Translations under genes and position numbers: made by a program
The notes under the pieces: model-generated
Database searches by the model: none
Told to the model about the DNA's origin: nothing
Seen by the model: the letters and a program-made list of their open reading frames with translations, nothing else
Assembly: GCA_017437745.1 (NCBI GenBank)
Contig: JAFRYI010000003.1
Coordinates: 1 to 64,000, forward strand
From: Bacillota bacterium
Lineage (GTDB): Bacteria > Bacillota > Clostridia > Peptostreptococcales > Anaerovoracaceae
Reading direction: 5' to 3'
Length of the DNA: 64,000 nucleotides
Part shown: positions 60,080 through 64,000 of the stretch, one piece after another
Numbering within the stretch: the stretch's first letter is position 1
How the letters are laid out: each line of letters opens with the position of its first letter

Positions 60080-61897
60080 ATGGCGGAAGATAGGGAAAAG
60101 ACCGGAAGAAGAGAACGGAAGCCGAGCCTTGTAATAGCAGCTCTGCTTCTTCTTATCATATTCGGAGCGGCGACCGGAGCGCTTTCCCTTGCTCTTGGCA
60201 AGGGGTCTTTGGGCTTTGAAGTGTTTAAAAGCTACTTTCAGAACAGCTGGCTTCTGCTGTTCAATCTGGCGCCGGTGGTCGTGCTGCACATAGCGGTATA
60301 CATGCTGGTGGGAAGGCCATGGCTGGCGTTTCTGCTGTCCTCCGGCGGAGTACTTTTCTTCAGTTTTCTGGAAGGCCTTAAGATAAAGCAGGTGTCAGAC
60401 GTCATCTGGTTTTCGGACATAGTTTCCGGGGAGGCCTTCGACTACATCTCCGACGGCTCGGCCGTAAGACTGGACCTGCTGAGCATCGCCTGCGTCGTCT
60501 ACCTTATAGCGGTGACAACGCTGCTTCTGGTGCTGTTCCTTAAGAGGAGGTCGCCGTGGTTCGCGGGAAGGATCATACTTTTCGCGGTCATGATCGCCGG
60601 ATCCGTCTGGGGATATAAAGAGATGACGAATACGGAGAAATACGGCGGTCTGACACGCAACGACGAGTGCGTGGACGTTAATTACGAGTATCAGAGATAC
60701 GTTTCCAAGGGATTCGTCTATCCGCTGATGCTTTCGGCGGCGGACAAGGGCCTGACTGACGCTCCGGGCGGTTATTCCGCGGAGAATGCGGCAGCCTTGC
60801 TGGACGGCTATCCGGCGGACGACATACCCGAAGACACGCGTCTGAGCCTTATAGTAATACAGCTTGAGTCCTTCGCGGACATAAGAGACCGCGGGCTCGA
60901 GGGCCTGGACGAAGAACTGGCTTCCGCCTACATGGAATACGACAGAATAAGAGGGCGCTCCGTAAGCGGCATCCTGGCGACGGCGGAGACCGACGCGGCT
61001 AGCGCGGATCCGGAACGCAGAGTGCTGACCGGCTTCGTGTCGCCCGGGACCATAAGGACATACACGGATTCCTGCGCGCATTATCTGCGTTCGCAGGGCT
61101 TCAGGACCGCTGGCATATATCCCGGAGTCCCGAAACTGATGGGGCGCGGCAGGGTAAACGAGTATCTGGGATTCGAAGACTTCAGGTATTCGATACTGGG
61201 CGGGGAGGAGATCTCCGGACCGTTCTCCAACACTGACTGGATCCTGTATTCCAAGGTCTACGACCTCTGGAAGGAGGGCGCGGACGCAGGCAGAAGCAAG
61301 CAGTTCATATTCGCGGAGTCCACGCAGAACGCGGGGCCGTATGACAGGCGTTTTTCCATAAACGGACACGGAGCCGACGGGACTTCCGAAAGCCCGGAAG
61401 GGAACGTAACGGATACCGGTAAGATCCGCAACTACCTGGAAGGGGTCAGGAACAGTTTCTACTATCTCAGCTTCCTTCTGGACAGGCTGGAGAGCGAACA
61501 GGAACCTGTGGCGGTGCTGATCTATTCGGACCACGGACCGGATCTGGATTACGGCGCGGAAGACAGCGGCGTATGCATGGATACGAGGTACATCATGTGG
61601 CGCAACACCGCGGCGAACGAAGCTTTCGGGGCGCAGGCGGCCGGCACCGGCAGGACCGTTTCGCAGAACTTCCTGATGGCCGAATTCTTCGGATATCTGG
61701 GGCTTGGCGGACCTGCGTTCATGAAGGCGTCGCGCAGCCTTTCGGATGAACTGCCGGTGCTGCTCGACAACGGCATGATGATCCTTTCCGGTCAGGACGG
61801 TCCTGCGGAAGGACTTCCGCTGAGCGTCCAGACGCTTAAATACGATCATGATCACATGGAATATTACGAGAAGACCAATTTCAGATACAAGCGCTGA
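60080..61897 (+). CDS. LTA-synthase-like membrane sulfatase/phosphoglycerol transferase
   Basis: A 605-residue protein with about five membrane helices in the first 185 residues and an extracellular alkaline-phosphatase-fold domain. Metal-binding YSDHGPDLDYG near residue 490 and the FEDFRYS segment fit the LtaS group. The usual catalytic Thr segment (GGGTANTE-like) is altered here to ATAETDAAS followed by an insertion before VLTG, so the nucleophile is uncertain. It may polymerise or modify a polyglycerolphosphate-like polymer. It precedes a Crp/Fnr gene by 18 bp. Confidence 0.85.
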   Translation: MAEDREKTGRRERKPSLVIAALLLLIIFGAATGALSLALGKGSLGFEVFKSYFQNSWLLLFNLAPVVVLHIAVYMLVGRPWLAFLLSSGGVLFFSFLEGLKIKQVSDVIWFSDIVSGEAFDYISDGSAVRLDLLSIACVVYLIAVTTLLLVLFLKRRSPWFAGRIILFAVMIAGSVWGYKEMTNTEKYGGLTRNDECVDVNYEYQRYVSKGFVYPLMLSAADKGLTDAPGGYSAENAAALLDGYPADDIPEDTRLSLIVIQLESFADIRDRGLEGLDEELASAYMEYDRIRGRSVSGILATAETDAASADPERRVLTGFVSPGTIRTYTDSCAHYLRSQGFRTAGIYPGVPKLMGRGRVNEYLGFEDFRYSILGGEEISGPFSNTDWILYSKVYDLWKEGADAGRSKQFIFAESTQNAGPYDRRFSINGHGADGTSESPEGNVTDTGKIRNYLEGVRNSFYYLSFLLDRLESEQEPVAVLIYSDHGPDLDYGAEDSGVCMDTRYIMWRNTAANEAFGAQAAGTGRTVSQNFLMAEFFGYLGLGGPAFMKASRSLSDELPVLLDNGMMILSGQDGPAEGLPLSVQTLKYDHDHMEYYEKTNFRYKR

Positions 61898-61915
61898 CGC
61901 GCTTCGGAGGACAGC

Positions 61916-62575
61916 ATGCAGCAAAAGGATATCAAACTGATACAGAAGTCCACGCTTTTTGCGGGGATCTCGGACGCTGAGACGGACCGCATGCTCCGTT
62001 ATCTTAAGGCGGACGAGAAGAATTACAGGCAGGGCGAGCTCCTGCAGCGCAGGGGAGAGCCCATGGATCACTTCGGATACGTTCTTTCCGGAGTCGTTCA
62101 GGTCTATTTCGACGAACCGGACGGCACCAGGGTCATAATGGCAAGCAACGGCCCGGGAGACAGCTTCGGGGAGTCGATGTGCTTCCTGCGTGTGCCGGAG
62201 ATACCGGTATACGTAGTCGCGGCCGAGGACTGCAGGGTGCTGTGGCTTAAGATGGACAACGTCATAGATCCAAGGCCCGGACACTGCGATCACGCGATCG
62301 TAAACAGGGTCATGGCGAGCTTCGCGCAGAGGGCGCTCAACCTTAACGACCGCATACAGGTGCTGTCGCAGAGGAGCCTCCGCAAAAAGATACAGACGCT
62401 GCTGCAGCAGTACCGTCGGAAGACGGGGAGCAGTACGTTCACGCTGCCGCTGAGCCGCGAGGACATGTCCGTCTTCCTCGGATGCGACAGGAGCGCGCTT
62501 TCCAGAGAACTGGCCCGCATGAAGGAAGAGGGGCTCATAGATTATTACAGGAACAGTTTTAAGGTGCTGAAATGA
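61916..62575 (+). CDS. Crp/Fnr-family transcriptional regulator
   Basis: A 219-residue regulator with an N-terminal cyclic-nucleotide-binding-like beta roll (about 10-120) and a C-terminal winged helix with the recognition helix SREDMSVFLGCDRSALSREL. The Cys residues needed for an FNR-type [4Fe-4S] cluster are not arranged as in FNR, so the signal is unknown. GGAGGA precedes ATG 61916. It overlaps the U32 peptidase gene by 4 bp (ATGA). Confidence 0.9.
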   Translation: MQQKDIKLIQKSTLFAGISDAETDRMLRYLKADEKNYRQGELLQRRGEPMDHFGYVLSGVVQVYFDEPDGTRVIMASNGPGDSFGESMCFLRVPEIPVYVVAAEDCRVLWLKMDNVIDPRPGHCDHAIVNRVMASFAQRALNLNDRIQVLSQRSLRKKIQTLLQQYRRKTGSSTFTLPLSREDMSVFLGCDRSALSRELARMKEEGLIDYYRNSFKVLK

Positions 62576-63834
62576 GTGATATATCTAGAACGCAGAGCAG
62601 TCCTGTATCTGCGCGGAACAAAGAGATACTCATGCCGGACGGCAGGAAGCCGGAACTTCTGGCTCCTTCCGGAGACATGGAGACGGTAAGGACAGCGCTC
62701 AGGTTCGGAGCGGACGCGATCTACCTGGGCGGACCGTTCATGCAGCTGAGGGCTTCTTCCGCGGGCTTCGACGAAAAGAAACTGGCAGAGGCCTCGGAAA
62801 TGATCCACGCAGGCGGCAGCCGCATGTACGTGACTGTAAACAGCTTCGCGAACAACGAGGAGATACCCAGGCTCGGAGAATACGCCAGATTCCTGAAGGA
62901 CGTAGGCGCGGACGCTGTAATAGTGTCCGACATAGGCGCGGTAGCGGAGATAAAGCAGAACGTTCCCGACCTGGAAGTGCACGTCAGCACTCAGGCCAAC
63001 TGCATGAATTACAGGGCAGCCAAGGTCTACTACGATCTTGGAGCGTCCAGAATAGTACTGGCCAGAGAGCTTTCTCTTGAGCAGATAGCGGAGATAAGGG
63101 CCAACACCCCGGCGGATCTGCAGCTGGAGGGCTTCATCCACGGAGCCATGTGCATGTCGTATTCCGGACGGTGCCTTCTGAGCGCGTTCCTCGCGGGGCG
63201 CAGCGGAAACCGCGGACAGTGCGCGCAGACCTGCCGATGGAACTACTACCTTATGGAGGAGAAGCGTCCCGGCGAGTTCTTTAAAGTGGAGGAGAGCGAT
63301 CAGGGGATGACCATTCTGTCGTCCAAGGAGATGTGCTGCGCGGGCATACTGGACAGGATGGCGGCCGCGGGCATCTGCAGTTTCAAGATAGAAGGCCGCA
63401 TGAGAACTCCGTTCTACATAGGAACGGTGGTCAACGCCTACAGGATGCTTATCGACGGCAGGATAAGCGCGGAGCAGGCCATGGACGAGCTGGACACAAC
63501 CAGCCACAGGCCTTTCTGCACAGGATTCTATCTGGGAGACCCGGAGTCGGTGGCGTCCGACACCTCCGGATATGTACGCAATACTCTGTTCGTAGCTTCC
63601 GCTCTTAAGGACAGCGCGGACGGAAAACTTCTTATAGAGACCAGAAACCCCTTTGCCGTGGGTGACAGACTGGAGATACTCAGCCCGGGAAGCTTCGGAA
63701 AGAGCTTCACCGTAGAGAGCATAGAAAGCGAAGAAGGGGAGAGCATGCAGCGCTCTGCCGTACCGATGAGGCGCCTTCGGATAAACGCTCCGGACGGAGT
63801 TAAAGCTCAGGACATACTCAGAAAACGGCTGTGA
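62572..63834 (+). CDS. U32 family peptidase (TrhP/YegQ-like)
   Basis: A 420-residue U32 protein. Relatives such as TrhP/YegQ and RlhA take part in tRNA or rRNA hydroxylation using prephenate rather than in proteolysis. Features: PELLAPSGDMETVRTALRFG, the GFIHGAMCMSYSGRCLLS region and the Cys set CAQTCRW with a later CC pair, matching the iron-sulfur motif. The N-terminal 20 residues appear as an extra extension. It is followed by a second U32 gene. Confidence 0.9.
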   Translation: MSDISRTQSSPVSARNKEILMPDGRKPELLAPSGDMETVRTALRFGADAIYLGGPFMQLRASSAGFDEKKLAEASEMIHAGGSRMYVTVNSFANNEEIPRLGEYARFLKDVGADAVIVSDIGAVAEIKQNVPDLEVHVSTQANCMNYRAAKVYYDLGASRIVLARELSLEQIAEIRANTPADLQLEGFIHGAMCMSYSGRCLLSAFLAGRSGNRGQCAQTCRWNYYLMEEKRPGEFFKVEESDQGMTILSSKEMCCAGILDRMAAAGICSFKIEGRMRTPFYIGTVVNAYRMLIDGRISAEQAMDELDTTSHRPFCTGFYLGDPESVASDTSGYVRNTLFVASALKDSADGKLLIETRNPFAVGDRLEILSPGSFGKSFTVESIESEEGESMQRSAVPMRRLRINAPDGVKAQDILRKRL

Positions 63835-63860
63835 TCCTGCAATACGGCGGCAAAGGAAAC

Positions 63861-64000
63861 ATGAAGAGCATACCTTTAGATAAAAGACCGGAGATACTTG
63901 CTCCCGTAGGAGGGACACAGCAGCTGACCGCGGCTCTGCGCTGCGGAGCAAACGCTGTCTATTTCGGGCTGCCGGATTTCAACGCAAGGCGCAGCGCGGA
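63861..64000 (+). CDS. Second U32 family peptidase (partial, cut by window edge)
   Basis: ATG 63861 follows AAAGGAAA. The visible 46 residues, MKSIPLDKRPEILAPVG onward, match the U32 N-terminus: PEILAPVGG, then a CGANAVYFG motif. It is a different sequence from the upstream U32 gene and continues past the window. Paired U32 genes are common in Bacillota. Confidence 0.85.
   Translation, partial: MKSIPLDKRPEILAPVGGTQQLTAALRCGANAVYFGLPDFNARRSA

Noticed and set aside
60395..62293. 632-codon minus-strand open frame
   Set aside because: Opposite the LTA-synthase-like and Crp/Fnr genes; low-complexity His/Arg/Val composition and no motif.
1..64000. CRISPR arrays, rRNA genes, prophage or insertion sequences
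   Set aside because: No regularly spaced repeats, rRNA signatures, transposase or phage structural motifs were seen on either strand.

Overview
The window reads as a chromosomal segment of an anaerobic, moderately GC-rich Bacillota (Clostridia-type) bacterium. By eye the codon use is GC-leaning, with unusually frequent ATA for isoleucine. Evidence for the lineage: AGGAGG-type ribosome sites, the priA-def-fmt-rsmB-prpC-prkC-rsgA-rpe cluster in the Firmicutes order, rpsT and lepA side by side, a perfect CIRCE element, a QueH-type queuosine enzyme, a glycyl radical enzyme with its activase, and a flavin/iron-sulfur transhydrogenase of the kind found in acetogens and fermenters. No sporulation gene lies between rpsT and lepA, where gpr and spoIIP sit in Bacillus. 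I cannot name a genus. No rRNA, CRISPR array, phage or insertion sequence is visible.

Layout. 0-2 kb: a lipid kinase, tRNA-Ser(CGA), a strange tRNA-derived repeat patch and an XRE regulator. 2.2-8.3 kb: a three-gene NuoE/NuoF/GltD-fusion complex, best explained as a Stn-type NADH/NADPH/ferredoxin transhydrogenase, followed by an M3 peptidase. 8.3-11.8 kb: MATE exporter, small membrane protein, TrmO and QueH. 11.8-20.8 kb: the housekeeping cluster from priA to rpe, without rlmN. 20.8-23.8 kb: an amino-sugar cassette (nagB, glmM, a GlmU-like left-handed beta-helix protein) behind a strong promoter with a structured leader. 23.9-27.9 kb: a second MATE exporter, rpsT (minus) and lepA, with overlapping divergent promoters and a long imperfect palindrome in the lepA leader.

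28.0-38.5 kb looks like an accessory catabolic island. It holds a LUD protein, an ArsR regulator with an inverted repeat over its own promoter, then one long operon: amidohydrolase, enolase-superfamily enzyme, HpaI-type aldolase, D-2-hydroxyacid dehydrogenase, TRAP permeases, a beta-propeller, the TRAP binding lipoprotein, a DUF6282-type protein and a cupin. It separates lepA from hemW, which are adjacent in many Bacillota. The likely logic is import of an unknown hydroxy- or acylated acid, deacylation, enolization or dehydration, retro-aldol cleavage and oxidoreduction. Next come class II fructose-bisphosphate aldolase (minus), an MFS transporter, hemW, a VanY-type carboxypeptidase and glpK.

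45.5-57.8 kb is a second metabolic region and the most likely place for an undescribed system. A divergent LysR regulator faces a glycyl radical enzyme whose active-site Cys lacks the Cys-x-Glu signature of known dehydratases and decarboxylases. It is followed by its activase, an ion-transporter-superfamily permease, a CapA-type metallophosphatase and an MmgE/PrpD protein. On the other strand are a UroD/MtaA-type methyltransferase homologue and a RACo-type corrinoid-protein reductive activator, divergent from an AraC regulator with a PocR-like sensor domain. No corrinoid protein is present in the window.

57.8-64 kb: CIRCE-controlled Hsp20, an SPFH protein with a small partner, an LTA-synthase-like membrane sulfatase, a Crp/Fnr regulator and two consecutive U32 peptidase genes, the second cut by the window edge.
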